Shown one piece after another: positions 44,320-53,416 of a stretch of DNA of 64,000 bases. The stretch is from Candidatus Avelusimicrobium pullarium (GTDB taxonomy: Bacteria; Elusimicrobiota; Elusimicrobia; Elusimicrobiales; Elusimicrobiaceae). The position numbers and the translations under genes were made by a program. Location: positions 372,001-436,000 of the forward strand of contig CALUTQ010000002.1 in NCBI GenBank assembly GCA_944323745.1, in the 5' to 3' direction. Under the pieces are notes generated by a model. The model saw nothing but the letters and a program-made list of their open reading frames with translations, searched no databases and was not told the DNA's origin. Position 1 is the first letter of the stretch. Every line of letters starts with the position of its first letter.

Positions 44320-45850
44320 ACATTCTTTTATTTCAATGGGACTATCCTCCCCCAAAGACCCGAAGGCTTCCGTCTGCAAACTTTGGCTGACTGTGGACTG
44401 CTACGAATGCGGCATATATAAAGCCATTCCCTGTTTATATATGGCCGTTTGGAAGCTGCTTAAGGTTCTTCCGCCCGATTTGCGCGGCGTCAATACATTG
44501 CTGCAAATGCTTTGTCTGGGGCCTACCGACCGCGACGTAATAGAAAACATTTTGTATCAGTTGGAAAAAGATGGCAAAATTGCCAAAATAGCCGGCGGAC
44601 ATTGGCAAGTGCAAGCCGCACCGGCCGAAAATGCAAACAACGATATACAAACCATCGGTTATATGTTTGCAGAGCCGCTGTCCGGGCACGTGTTTCCGTA
44701 TTTTCATAACAGTCAGAAAATGCCGAGATATACCCAACCTGCTCCGGAAGACAAATTTTTGCATATCCGCACCCGTCCCGACCGGCTGCAGCCGTCGGGG
44801 TATAAATTTAATGAAGCCTATCAAACCTACATCAAGTTTTTGCTTGAGCAACAGTCGGTTATCGCCAAACAAGACCAGGCACAAGAAACAGCCCCCGCCC
44901 CGTTTGAACAATCGGCCGATCAACCGGAAGAGGACGACTTGCAGGAAACTTGGAGCTTAAAACTTTTGCCGGGCAAAGCCCCCACGCCGCTTTATGTACC
45001 CCTTCAGCTGGAAATATCCGTTACGTATCCGGAGCGCTGGCATATCACGTCGCCCTTTTGGGCCGATACGGCAAAAGAAATGCACGACCTGCTTCTGCAG
45101 CCGGATGCCTATATCGGCACCGCGGCCACCCCTTCGGACGCAGACGTGCCGGCAAGCCAATATTTGGCAAAAGAAACCAACCAATACATTCAGGGCTTAG
45201 AAGCACCGGAACTGGTGGCTAAACTTTCGCCTGAAGAACGGATAAGACAGCTGATTCCGCATTATTATTTATTTGCCCCTAATCAGATGAAAGAAATGAT
45301 TAAAGGCTTTATGTCCTGCAATGACCACGAGGCTCAATTATCCCGCTTTATCAAAGTGGTGGAAAATCTGTTTAACAGACTGCACGATACATCGGAGGTG
45401 TTAAACTCTCCCCAGAGCTTGCAACTGGCATACAGTTTGGATGAAGCACAAATGCAGGCAATATTAAGGCACTATAATCTGACCAAAAACGCCGGCTTGA
45501 AAATTTTTAAATACCCCCGTACTTTGGCGGATATTCTTAAAATAAAAGGCAAAAATCACGGCAATTCCATTGTGGAAAAAGTGGCCGTTTTGCTTGTGTT
45601 AGATTATAACGATATGTCTTCCCCCGAAATAAAACGCTTTTTAAGCAACCTCTCACCGCAATATTTTGACCTCTTAACCGGTCTTAGAAACATACGCAAT
45701 AAAGACGAGCACGGCGGCAATACGGATCCGGACGCCGAAGGCGTAACCGATTACAAAGAAGAATATTGGACGGAATGGGTAAAAGACAAAAAATTGTTTT
45801 TCGTAATGGATAAAATTTTACAAAGCTTTGAGAGAAAGGAGTCAATATGA
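44312..45850 (+). CDS. Island protein with winged-helix-like N-part and HEPN-like C-part
   Basis: A 512-residue protein of no family I recognise. Residues 55-105 (PDLRGVNTLLQMLCLGPTDR onward) look like a winged-helix segment ending EKDGKIAKIAGGHWQV. An acidic linker around 185-212 follows. The C-terminal helical region contains LRNIRNKDEH near residue 460; RNKDEH is the Rx4H pattern of HEPN ribonucleases. If true, this would be the effector of the system. The start ATG 44312 overlaps the helicase stop, and its stop overlaps the next ATG (ATGA). Confidence 0.75.
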   Translation: MNKHSFISMGLSSPKDPKASVCKLWLTVDCYECGIYKAIPCLYMAVWKLLKVLPPDLRGVNTLLQMLCLGPTDRDVIENILYQLEKDGKIAKIAGGHWQVQAAPAENANNDIQTIGYMFAEPLSGHVFPYFHNSQKMPRYTQPAPEDKFLHIRTRPDRLQPSGYKFNEAYQTYIKFLLEQQSVIAKQDQAQETAPAPFEQSADQPEEDDLQETWSLKLLPGKAPTPLYVPLQLEISVTYPERWHITSPFWADTAKEMHDLLLQPDAYIGTAATPSDADVPASQYLAKETNQYIQGLEAPELVAKLSPEERIRQLIPHYYLFAPNQMKEMIKGFMSCNDHEAQLSRFIKVVENLFNRLHDTSEVLNSPQSLQLAYSLDEAQMQAILRHYNLTKNAGLKIFKYPRTLADILKIKGKNHGNSIVEKVAVLLVLDYNDMSSPEIKRFLSNLSPQYFDLLTGLRNIRNKDEHGGNTDPDAEGVTDYKEEYWTEWVKDKKLFFVMDKILQSFERKESI

Positions 45851-48732
45851 GCCTGAAAAACGAGTTGAAAGATTTAAAAAAAGAACTGCAAACCTTCAGT
45901 TTGAACAACCAAACCGACCAGGGACTGCAGGCCTGGGAGGCTTTTTATACGGCTCATATTCTGCCGCAGCTGGACGAGGCTGTTTCCGCCGCCACCGGCA
46001 AACAGTTTGAGTCTTGGCAAGCTTTAAAAAAAGATATTGCAAACAAAACGCAAGAACTGCAACACATTTCCATTGACGCGCTGGTGGAAAAATTAATACA
46101 AACCAACCCCCAGGGAAATACGGAATGGGAAAACTGGCGCCAAAACTATCTGCAGCAGGTGCAGGAAATACAAACGCAGCTCCGCACCCTCTTGCAACAA
46201 ACCAAAATTGAGGACATCGTCCAGGCTTTAAGCAAGGTGGACCCGCAAAATAACGAACAATGGAAAACATACTTGGAAGAATATACGCGCCAATGCACGC
46301 AGCAGCAGCGCCAAGCCCAAACCGCTTTAAGCAAATTAAAACAGGAATTAACCCATTATACCGAACAGGTAGAAGAAATTAAAAAGAAAATAACCGCCCA
46401 GAAATTTTTAAGCTACGTCACTGAGCTCCCGCCCGACCAGAACAACCCCGCTTGGCAAAGCCTGCAGCAACAATGGGAAGATGCTTTAAAACCCATTAAA
46501 GAGCGGACGGAAAGAGAACAAAAGCGCGTAGACGAACTGGCTAAACAAAAAAACATCAAAGACATTGCAGAAGCTTTATCCAAAGTCAACCCCAAAGACA
46601 ATCTGCAATGGGCCGACTACTTGGCCTATTACCGTCAAGAAGCACAAAAACAATGTGCCGAAATAGACGCCCAAATTGCCGCAAAAAAGCTCCAGCTGGA
46701 AAACCCCTGGCAAGACGTTGAAAGACAACTGGTCCAACAAAGCACAGAACTGGAAAACGAAAAGAACCGTCTTCATTTGCAACGGCAAGAATTGATTCGC
46801 CAAAAAGACGAGCTGCGCCAAGAACAGGAAAAACTGGCCGAAATGAAGGCCGAAATAGACGCCCTGCAACGCACTAAGGACAGAGCCCAGCGCTTCCGCG
46901 ACCAATACCACGAACTGGCCGCCAAATACGAAGCACTGCGCAGCAAACAGCCCGAAGGGGAAGCTTATCAAATGCTGCAAGACAAAATCTATGCCCTCAA
47001 CACACAGTTGGAAGAAGCACAAAGACAAGCTAATAAACTGACCGCTATTGAAAACAGATTGGGCGACAGTTTTTCCGTACAAACAACGGCGGACAAAGTG
47101 CTGGAAATTTTTAGAAAAACGGATCTTTTGCAGGCACAGCTCAACCAAAAAGAAGAAGCATTGGACAATCAAAACAGGGATCTTCTCCACCTCAAAGAAG
47201 ACGTCCAGTCCGCCCGCAAAGAGCTGGAAAAAGAAAGAGAACTGCGCGCGCGCGACAAGGCCGAAACAGACCGCTTAAACAACAAACTGCAGGGGCAGGA
47301 ATTGTGCCTCAAAGCAACCTATGCGCTCAACGAACAATTTAAACAAGAACTGGATATGAATGCCCGCGCCTTGGAACAGCACAGCGCAGACCCCTGCAAA
47401 GCCCTTTCCGAGTTAGACGGACAAAATGTATACACTTTTTTTGAACAAAGAAGCGAAAGCACGCGCGGCAAAGCCTTAGCCGCTATTGCCGCCTGCCCCA
47501 CCATTCAAAATTTGCACGAACTGGTAACCTACGTACACGATTATGCCTGCCTGGGGCAAAGCCTTTCCGGCACCGGCAAACCCATCTATTACAAGACGGA
47601 AGACATTCGCGCCTTTGTAGCCGGCTTGGCGGTAAGCAGACTGCTTATTTTGCAGGGGCTTTCCGGCACCGGCAAGTCCAGCCTGCCGCTGATTTTTGCC
47701 GACGCTTTGGGCGGCATTAACGAGCGTATTGCGGTGGAATCTTCCTGGAATGACCGCAACGAACTGTTGGGCTATTATAACGACTTTTATAAAAAGTTTA
47801 ACGCCAAGCCCTTCACGCAGGCTTTATACCGCAGCAATCTGCCCGACTGGCGGCATTTCCCGACTTTAATTACGTTAGATGAAATGAACCTGGCGCGCGT
47901 GGAATATTATTTTGCCGATTTCCTGTCCGTACTGGAAAAGAATGACCCCCGCGAATGGCTGGTTAAACTGATTGCGGACAACTTGCTCGTACTGCCCGAA
48001 AACTTGAGAGATAAAATTGACGACTTATCGGCCGAAACCAAGCGCATCGCCCTTCAATTAGAGCAATATCGCTCCTCCAACGCGTATTTTGCCAAAGAAA
48101 AACCCTCCGATGCCGATATGGAAAAACTCTTTAAAGAATGCGAGGAAAAGCATTTCCTGTTAGGGCCCAAATATCTGGAAAACCGCAACAGCATCCGCAT
48201 TCCCACCAACGTATGGTTTATCGGCACCGTCAACAGGGACGAGTCCACTATGGAAATTACCGATAAAGTGTATGACCGCGCCCAAGTGCTTGAGTTTAAC
48301 GAACCGATATCGCCGCAACGCCCGCTGACGCCCGAAGGGATGTTCGTCCAAAAGCATTTAAGCGCTGCGGGCTTGAATGCTATGCTGCAAAATGCCTCCG
48401 CACGCAAAACAGAGGTATCCTCAAAAGCCGCCGCCGACTTAGGCAACCTCAATAACTGCTTAATGAAGTATTTTGACACGGCTTTCGGCAACCGCATTTT
48501 GGAACATTCCCAAAAATTTACCGAAGTGTATTGCGCCGCCGGCGGGGAATACGAAAGCGCGTTGGACTATCAGATATCCACCAAAATTTTACGCAAGCTC
48601 AACGCCAACACCGATATTGACGCGTGGAAAAAACTCAAAAAAGCAATCAATGAAAATTGCCCCAAATCACACGCTAAAGTGGATAAAAAGATAAAAGAGC
48701 TGGGAGGCGAAGCGGATGCCGCTGCCCAATGA
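45847..48732 (+). CDS. Coiled-coil McrB-like AAA+ protein
   Basis: A 961-residue protein. Residues 1-270 hold five copies of a P-x-x-N-x-x-W unit (Trp at 30, 94, 139, 203, 255) set between helices. Residues 270-510 form a long coiled coil. The AAA+ domain (about 585-850) has Walker A GLSGTGKSS (603), Walker B TLITLDEMNLARVEYY (674) and sensor Asn in FIGTVNRDES (791), matching the McrB/dynein-type clade. McrB proteins drive nucleases on modified DNA. It shares a 17-nt overlap with the following gene, its likely partner. Confidence 0.85.
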   Translation: MSLKNELKDLKKELQTFSLNNQTDQGLQAWEAFYTAHILPQLDEAVSAATGKQFESWQALKKDIANKTQELQHISIDALVEKLIQTNPQGNTEWENWRQNYLQQVQEIQTQLRTLLQQTKIEDIVQALSKVDPQNNEQWKTYLEEYTRQCTQQQRQAQTALSKLKQELTHYTEQVEEIKKKITAQKFLSYVTELPPDQNNPAWQSLQQQWEDALKPIKERTEREQKRVDELAKQKNIKDIAEALSKVNPKDNLQWADYLAYYRQEAQKQCAEIDAQIAAKKLQLENPWQDVERQLVQQSTELENEKNRLHLQRQELIRQKDELRQEQEKLAEMKAEIDALQRTKDRAQRFRDQYHELAAKYEALRSKQPEGEAYQMLQDKIYALNTQLEEAQRQANKLTAIENRLGDSFSVQTTADKVLEIFRKTDLLQAQLNQKEEALDNQNRDLLHLKEDVQSARKELEKERELRARDKAETDRLNNKLQGQELCLKATYALNEQFKQELDMNARALEQHSADPCKALSELDGQNVYTFFEQRSESTRGKALAAIAACPTIQNLHELVTYVHDYACLGQSLSGTGKPIYYKTEDIRAFVAGLAVSRLLILQGLSGTGKSSLPLIFADALGGINERIAVESSWNDRNELLGYYNDFYKKFNAKPFTQALYRSNLPDWRHFPTLITLDEMNLARVEYYFADFLSVLEKNDPREWLVKLIADNLLVLPENLRDKIDDLSAETKRIALQLEQYRSSNAYFAKEKPSDADMEKLFKECEEKHFLLGPKYLENRNSIRIPTNVWFIGTVNRDESTMEITDKVYDRAQVLEFNEPISPQRPLTPEGMFVQKHLSAAGLNAMLQNASARKTEVSSKAAADLGNLNNCLMKYFDTAFGNRILEHSQKFTEVYCAAGGEYESALDYQISTKILRKLNANTDIDAWKKLKKAINENCPKSHAKVDKKIKELGGEADAAAQ

Positions 48733-50683
48733 AGACAAAATAATACCGGAAAGCAAACAGGCCCCGCTTTACCAAAGCTTTCAAGCGCAGCTTGACGAGC
48801 TGGAAAAACAAGCCCCGCAACACAGCGTTTTGCAGCTTGTCGTTCCGGCACGGGAAGGGGCACGTCCGGCAGTGGCTTTATATCCTACCGAATTTGACGC
48901 CGAAAATGTAAAGGAAAAACTGCAGCAGCTTAAACATTTGCAGCAGCTTTTAACGCCGCAATTATTTGTTTCTTTCCGGCGGGTGTGCAACAAACCCCGC
49001 AACGGCCTGAAAACCATCAGTGAGGTTCGCCCCATAGACACCGTCAAACGCATCGGCTACGAGGCCATATCCCATTTGGCGGCCCATCCGGAAAACTGGC
49101 AGGCGCGCCGCGCCAACGGCGTGCTGCCGGCCAGACTGTTTTCCCGCGTCTCCGAGCTGGACTTTGCCATTTATGAAAACCGCTTTGTGTTAATGGTGCT
49201 GGGCAAACTGCTCAAAAACTTGGACAGAAAACGCCAGGAATGGAAAATGATTGACCGTTTAAACGAGCTGCAGCAATTTAAAGGCGGGCAGTTTGCCGTG
49301 CTGAAATACGACCGCGCCTATGAAGAAAGATTAAAAGAAATATTCGGTATTTTAGAGGGGGCCTACCTCCCCCCTTCCGAAAAAGCCTATCAGCAAATCA
49401 GGCACCTTTACAGCCAGTATTATTCGTTGCTTGCCACCCCTTTATACCGTTATACGCACCGCACCAAACGGCTGCCGGACAATAACGTACACGAAACCAA
49501 TATTCTGCTGTTTGATAAGGATTACCGCGCTATTTATCATTTTTGGCGTGCGGCTAAAAAAACGCTCGGCCCCGTGCAGGAAGAAAAAAATGTTCCCATC
49601 CCTACGCAGGCCTATGCCGCCTTTTGCCGCTGCAGCACCTATTTTTCGCTTCATTCACTCGGCTTCAGCGGCAATGACGACTGTTTACAGCGCCACACCG
49701 ACAAATTGCGCGTTTACGTTCAGCAGAACACCCAAGAAGACATACACCGGCTTACCTTGCAGCTTTATCCCGCCCGAAAGCTGCCCCGCGCCTTGTGGAA
49801 ATACATCAACCCCGCCCAAGTAACGGAGCATTTAGAAAAAATTCCGTCTGCAAAAGGCGAATGGGAATTAAGCGATAATTTGTATTGGTGGAAAGTATCC
49901 GACGAACAAATAAGATTGGCCTGCGGCATAGAACCCGGCCTTTGGAACAAGGCGCTTTATGCCCTTCCGCAACCCCGCCAAAGCCAACACCGCAGTTTTA
50001 CCATAGACATATTCCCCTTCAACACGCTGGTGCAGCAACAAATTGCCGGGCAGATTAAAAACGCCCCGACGGACAAGGCAACTGCGCAAAATAATCAACA
50101 AAATACTTTTTCCGCCCTTTGGGACCGCCTTTTCCCCCCGTTGCCGACTAATTACTGCCGTGTGTTTGCTGTGCCGGAGCTGGACGAAGAAGAACTTGCT
50201 AAACCTCACAAACTGCCGCAGCGGTTTTTTGTGCTGGATCCGCAGCCGAATGCCGTGCAGGCAGAATGCTGGGTGAAACTTTCCCTGCTGGACGCCGAAT
50301 ACCGCCGAATGCAGCGCATCCTGTTAGGGGCTATTGCAGTCCTGCAAATTCAGCAGGGGCCCGAAGGGACAGGCGTCTGCCCTTTCTGCGGGCGCCCTAT
50401 GCGCTACGAAGCCAACACCGGCCGCTATGTCTGCGACGCCTGCTGCTTTGTGGCCGGCATTACCGTATGCCGCCATTGCAACACCCGCTATTATTATACC
50501 CAGCTGAAAGACTTGGCCTTCAGAGAGTTAAACCGCCCGCTTTCCGCCGAAGAAAAAGAAACCTTGTTCGCTTTTAGAGATTTGACCGATTACGGCAAGG
50601 ACGCGCAAAACCGCCCTGTTCCGCTCTGTCCGCATCGGGCCGAGCATTTGCGCCCTGCACAAACGGAAAAAGAAAACCCGTAA
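48716..50683 (+). CDS. DUF2357-like protein with C-terminal zinc ribbons
   Basis: A 655-residue protein. The segment SELDFAIYENRFVLMVLGKL near residue 150 matches the yENR signature of DUF2357 proteins, which accompany McrB-like ATPases in the manner of McrC. The C-terminus (about 555-605) has CPFCGRPM, CDACCF and CRHC, two treble-clef or ribbon zinc sites; I do not see a PD-(D/E)xK nuclease after it. The start ATG 48716 overlaps the AAA+ gene. It is the last gene of the operon, 113 nt from the convergent regulator. Confidence 0.7.
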   Translation: MPLPNEDKIIPESKQAPLYQSFQAQLDELEKQAPQHSVLQLVVPAREGARPAVALYPTEFDAENVKEKLQQLKHLQQLLTPQLFVSFRRVCNKPRNGLKTISEVRPIDTVKRIGYEAISHLAAHPENWQARRANGVLPARLFSRVSELDFAIYENRFVLMVLGKLLKNLDRKRQEWKMIDRLNELQQFKGGQFAVLKYDRAYEERLKEIFGILEGAYLPPSEKAYQQIRHLYSQYYSLLATPLYRYTHRTKRLPDNNVHETNILLFDKDYRAIYHFWRAAKKTLGPVQEEKNVPIPTQAYAAFCRCSTYFSLHSLGFSGNDDCLQRHTDKLRVYVQQNTQEDIHRLTLQLYPARKLPRALWKYINPAQVTEHLEKIPSAKGEWELSDNLYWWKVSDEQIRLACGIEPGLWNKALYALPQPRQSQHRSFTIDIFPFNTLVQQQIAGQIKNAPTDKATAQNNQQNTFSALWDRLFPPLPTNYCRVFAVPELDEEELAKPHKLPQRFFVLDPQPNAVQAECWVKLSLLDAEYRRMQRILLGAIAVLQIQQGPEGTGVCPFCGRPMRYEANTGRYVCDACCFVAGITVCRHCNTRYYYTQLKDLAFRELNRPLSAEEKETLFAFRDLTDYGKDAQNRPVPLCPHRAEHLRPAQTEKENP

Positions 50684-50796
50684 AAGCTTTTTCCCGCTTA
50701 GACGGAAACGCTTTTTCGGGCGGACTGTTTTAAAAACCTGCCCCGTTTGGGCGGCAGCTGGAAACATACGGCGTTTTTCGGCAGGTGCGGGCCGTG

Positions 50797-51846
50797 TTAC
50801 GGGTGCGATTGGATATATTCCTGCAGCTCTTGCTTAAATTGTTGGGCTATTTTGGACGGAGCGACGATATAAATATGCGGCAGCCATTTGCGTATGACGG
50901 GGAAAATGCCTTTTTCCAGTTCTAAATTGTCGGAATATTGGCAAGATAGGCGGATCCCTTCGGCTGTTTCCTTCAAAATTTTTTGCTGCGGAAAATAAAA
51001 TTTCTGTTTAAAATAACCCGCTATACTTTTGTCTACAAACAATTCCATTTTTTGCGGAACACTCTGCAGGTTAAACCACATATTTACCGATTTGTTTAAA
51101 ATGTACTCAATGGCCTTTTGAGGGTCCTGCTCTTCGTTATATTCAAAATACCGAACAGGTTTTTTTGCTTCCACATTGACGATATTTTCCAAATGGCATT
51201 TTAACAATTGGCTCTGCTGGTAACCGATTAAATACCAAAACCCCTCGCTGAAACAAATTTTCAGCGGTTTAAAATTTTGCCACACCAGCGGTTTTTTGCC
51301 TTTTAATTGACGGGTAACGTTGACGGCATATTGCTTTTGAATACTGTCCAAAAGTATTTCAAACCCTTTAAACAACTGCAGCGGTTCCGCCAATTGAGGG
51401 AATTTGATAAAAAACGGATTATCCTGCGGGCTTAAGCGCCAATACGCTCTGAAAAATGTGGGCGATATACCTAAACTTTTTGCCAACGGCTCTATCGTAT
51501 CGTGAAAGATTTTTTCCTGCTGGGCATTAGCCAACGTATAGCCTTCGGCAAAGCTGTAATTGCCGTACCCATTCGGCTTAATATACCTAAATTCCGCGTT
51601 TCTTTTGCCTGTTTTCTTTGCCGTTTGGCGGGCTTTTTCTGCTTTCGCTTTTCGCTTTTTATTTGTATCCGTTAAACACAGGCAGTCGTTAAGCAGTTGG
51701 ATATCGCGCTGTATCGTGCGTATATTCACGTTGGCGGCAGCAGCAAACTGCTGTAAATTGATACCCGTCTTGGGTGCCGCGTCAAAACGCAGCAGCAACG
51801 TAATCAGACGTTTTAGTTTTTTGATATCCGCACTGTGATAGGCCAT
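50797..51846 (-). CDS. WYL-domain transcriptional regulator
   Basis: A 349-residue regulator: DeoR-like N-terminal helix-turn-helix (INLQQFAAAANVNIRTIQRDI), a helical middle and a WYL domain with GFWYLIGYQQ near residue 210, then the WCX extension. BrxR and CapW, WYL proteins with this plan, control BREX and CBASS defence. ATG 51846 is used: AGGTG lies 6 nt upstream inside an operator, and ATG 51891 lies too near the -10 box (51894-51899). It is convergent to the six-gene operon and divergent from the TPR operon. Confidence 0.88.
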   Translation of the reverse strand: MAYHSADIKKLKRLITLLLRFDAAPKTGINLQQFAAAANVNIRTIQRDIQLLNDCLCLTDTNKKRKAKAEKARQTAKKTGKRNAEFRYIKPNGYGNYSFAEGYTLANAQQEKIFHDTIEPLAKSLGISPTFFRAYWRLSPQDNPFFIKFPQLAEPLQLFKGFEILLDSIQKQYAVNVTRQLKGKKPLVWQNFKPLKICFSEGFWYLIGYQQSQLLKCHLENIVNVEAKKPVRYFEYNEEQDPQKAIEYILNKSVNMWFNLQSVPQKMELFVDKSIAGYFKQKFYFPQQKILKETAEGIRLSCQYSDNLELEKGIFPVIRKWLPHIYIVAPSKIAQQFKQELQEYIQSHP

Positions 51847-51849
51847 ATA

Positions 51850-51865
51850 TGACACCTGCTTGTCA
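51850..51865. promoter_or_regulatory. WYL-regulon operator 2
   Basis: TGACACCTGCTTGTCA, inverted repeat with 6-nt centre. It lies in the 5' leader of the regulator gene, over its ribosome-binding site, and its centre is about 50 nt upstream of the predicted plus-strand start. Confidence 0.7.
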
Positions 51866-51893
51866 TTTATTCCGTTCCGGTTGCAATGCATTT

Positions 51894-51921
51894 ATTATAC
51901 TACTTTTACGGCAGTACACAA
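51894..51921. promoter_or_regulatory. Overlapping divergent promoters
   Basis: Minus strand: TTGTGT (51916-51921), 16 nt, TATAAT (51894-51899) for the WYL gene. Plus strand: TATACT (51896-51901) for the small membrane protein, with no good -35. Both -10 boxes occupy the same DNA, so they should compete. Confidence 0.55.
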
Positions 51922-51946
51922 ACATTAAACAAAACGAGGTAATCTT

Positions 51947-52168
51947 ATGAATACAGTTAAATTCACACTCAAAACGGCAAGCGGTCTGGCGATTGTTTTT
52001 TCCTCCCCGGCCACCGCTTCTGCAGCAGGAGTTATTTTAGCCTGCACGGTGGTAGCCGCTGGCATAAGTTATGGCGGCTACTGGGCCTATAAACATTACG
52101 CAAACACGGCTTTCAGCAAGGCGTCCCGCTTTACAAAACGCCCGATGGCTTATATTAAGGGGAAATAA
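51947..52168 (+). CDS. Small membrane protein of the TPR operon
   Basis: A 73-residue protein with a hydrophobic stretch near residues 26-45 (SAAGVILACTVVAAGISYGG) and a basic C-terminus (KASRFTKRPMAYIKGK). AGGT lies 6 nt before ATG 51947. It precedes the first TPR gene by one base. The function is unknown; a holin-like or anchoring role is possible but unsupported. Confidence 0.65.
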   Translation: MNTVKFTLKTASGLAIVFSSPATASAAGVILACTVVAAGISYGGYWAYKHYANTAFSKASRFTKRPMAYIKGK

Positions 52169-52169
52169 A

Positions 52170-53405
52170 ATGACACACATTTCCGCTTGTGACCATAGCA
52201 AAGCCATAGCCTGCAAAGAAGCAGGGGACCAATACCTCAGCGAGCAGGACTATGAGCAGGCTATTGAGTATTACGACCGGGCCATTGCCCTGAACCAAAG
52301 CTATGCGCCGGCCTATGATATGCGCGGGGTAGCCAAAGCTTTATCCGGCTGCCCCCGGGCCGCCTTGGCCGACTTTAACCAAGCCATATCTTTGGACGGA
52401 CATTGCGCCGCTTACTATAATAACCGCGGCAATGCCCTGGCCGAGTTGAAAAAACCGGCCGAAGCAATGGCCGATTTCAACAAAGCCCTCTTGCTGGAGC
52501 CGAAAAATGCACTGTTTTTTTACAGCCGCGGCCGCTTGTATGAAGACTTAAAGAGTTATCGGCAGGCCTTGCAGGACTATGATGCGTCCATTATCTTAGA
52601 TCAAACGCACCGTGCTTCTTATTTGCATCGCGAAACGTTGAAACAAAAGCTGCAAGCGCAGGGCCTCCCCGTTGCCGACACCGAAGCAAATTTAGGCCCG
52701 GACGAACATCTTTCCGATGCGTTTTACAATAACCGCGGGGTGGCCAGAAGTTTCTTGCACCTTCATATGCTTGCCATAAAAGATTTCAGCCGGGCCATTG
52801 ACTTAAACCCCGTCTGCGCGGGCCACTATTACAACCGCGGACAGGCACAATGGGCGCTTGGGAATTATGAACAGGCCATTGCCGATTACGAAGAAGGCCT
52901 CCGTCTCAACCCCGTTGCCGGCGGCTATCTTTTTAAAGGGCAAGCCAACCTGGCCCTGCAGCGTTACCGCCAGGCGTTGGCCGATGCCGACAAGGCTGCC
53001 GAACTCAGTCCGTTTGATCCGCAGGCCTATGCACTGCGCGGCAACATTCACTTGTCTATGGAACAGTTCAAACAAGCCGTGGCCGATTTTAACAAGTCGC
53101 TGGAGCTTTTCCCCCAACAGGCCGATGTATTGGAAAACCGCGCAAACGCCCTTTACAACTTAAAAGAATATACGGCCTCATTGGCGGACTTAAACCGGGC
53201 AATGCTGCTTAACCCAAAGCATCCCAACGCCTATTTATTGCGCGCCGGCTGTTACGCGGAGTTAAAACAATTTGCCAAAGCGACAGAAGACTGCCTGACC
53301 GTTTTAAAGTTTGACCCGCACAATCAAGCCGCCGTTCTTTGGCTGGCTCACATAAAAAAAGAGCAAAAAACCCCGCACAAACACCCGAAAGACGAAAACG
53401 TATAA
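52170..53405 (+). CDS. TPR-repeat protein 1
   Basis: A 411-residue protein of about eleven tetratricopeptide repeats of the type YYNRGNALAELKKPAEAMAD. No signal peptide is visible, so it is probably cytoplasmic. I use ATG 52170, one nt after the previous stop, with AAGGGG upstream. TPR arrays are protein-docking platforms. The second TPR gene follows after 11 nt. Confidence 0.85.
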   Translation: MTHISACDHSKAIACKEAGDQYLSEQDYEQAIEYYDRAIALNQSYAPAYDMRGVAKALSGCPRAALADFNQAISLDGHCAAYYNNRGNALAELKKPAEAMADFNKALLLEPKNALFFYSRGRLYEDLKSYRQALQDYDASIILDQTHRASYLHRETLKQKLQAQGLPVADTEANLGPDEHLSDAFYNNRGVARSFLHLHMLAIKDFSRAIDLNPVCAGHYYNRGQAQWALGNYEQAIADYEEGLRLNPVAGGYLFKGQANLALQRYRQALADADKAAELSPFDPQAYALRGNIHLSMEQFKQAVADFNKSLELFPQQADVLENRANALYNLKEYTASLADLNRAMLLNPKHPNAYLLRAGCYAELKQFAKATEDCLTVLKFDPHNQAAVLWLAHIKKEQKTPHKHPKDENV

Positions 53406-53416
53406 GGAGGCTGCCT

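Noticed and set aside
38976-50683. Assigning the six-gene operon to a known type such as classical TerY-P or McrBC
   Set aside because: A PP2C phosphatase and a standard McrC nuclease are missing, and helicase and HEPN-like genes are added, so a known name would mislead.
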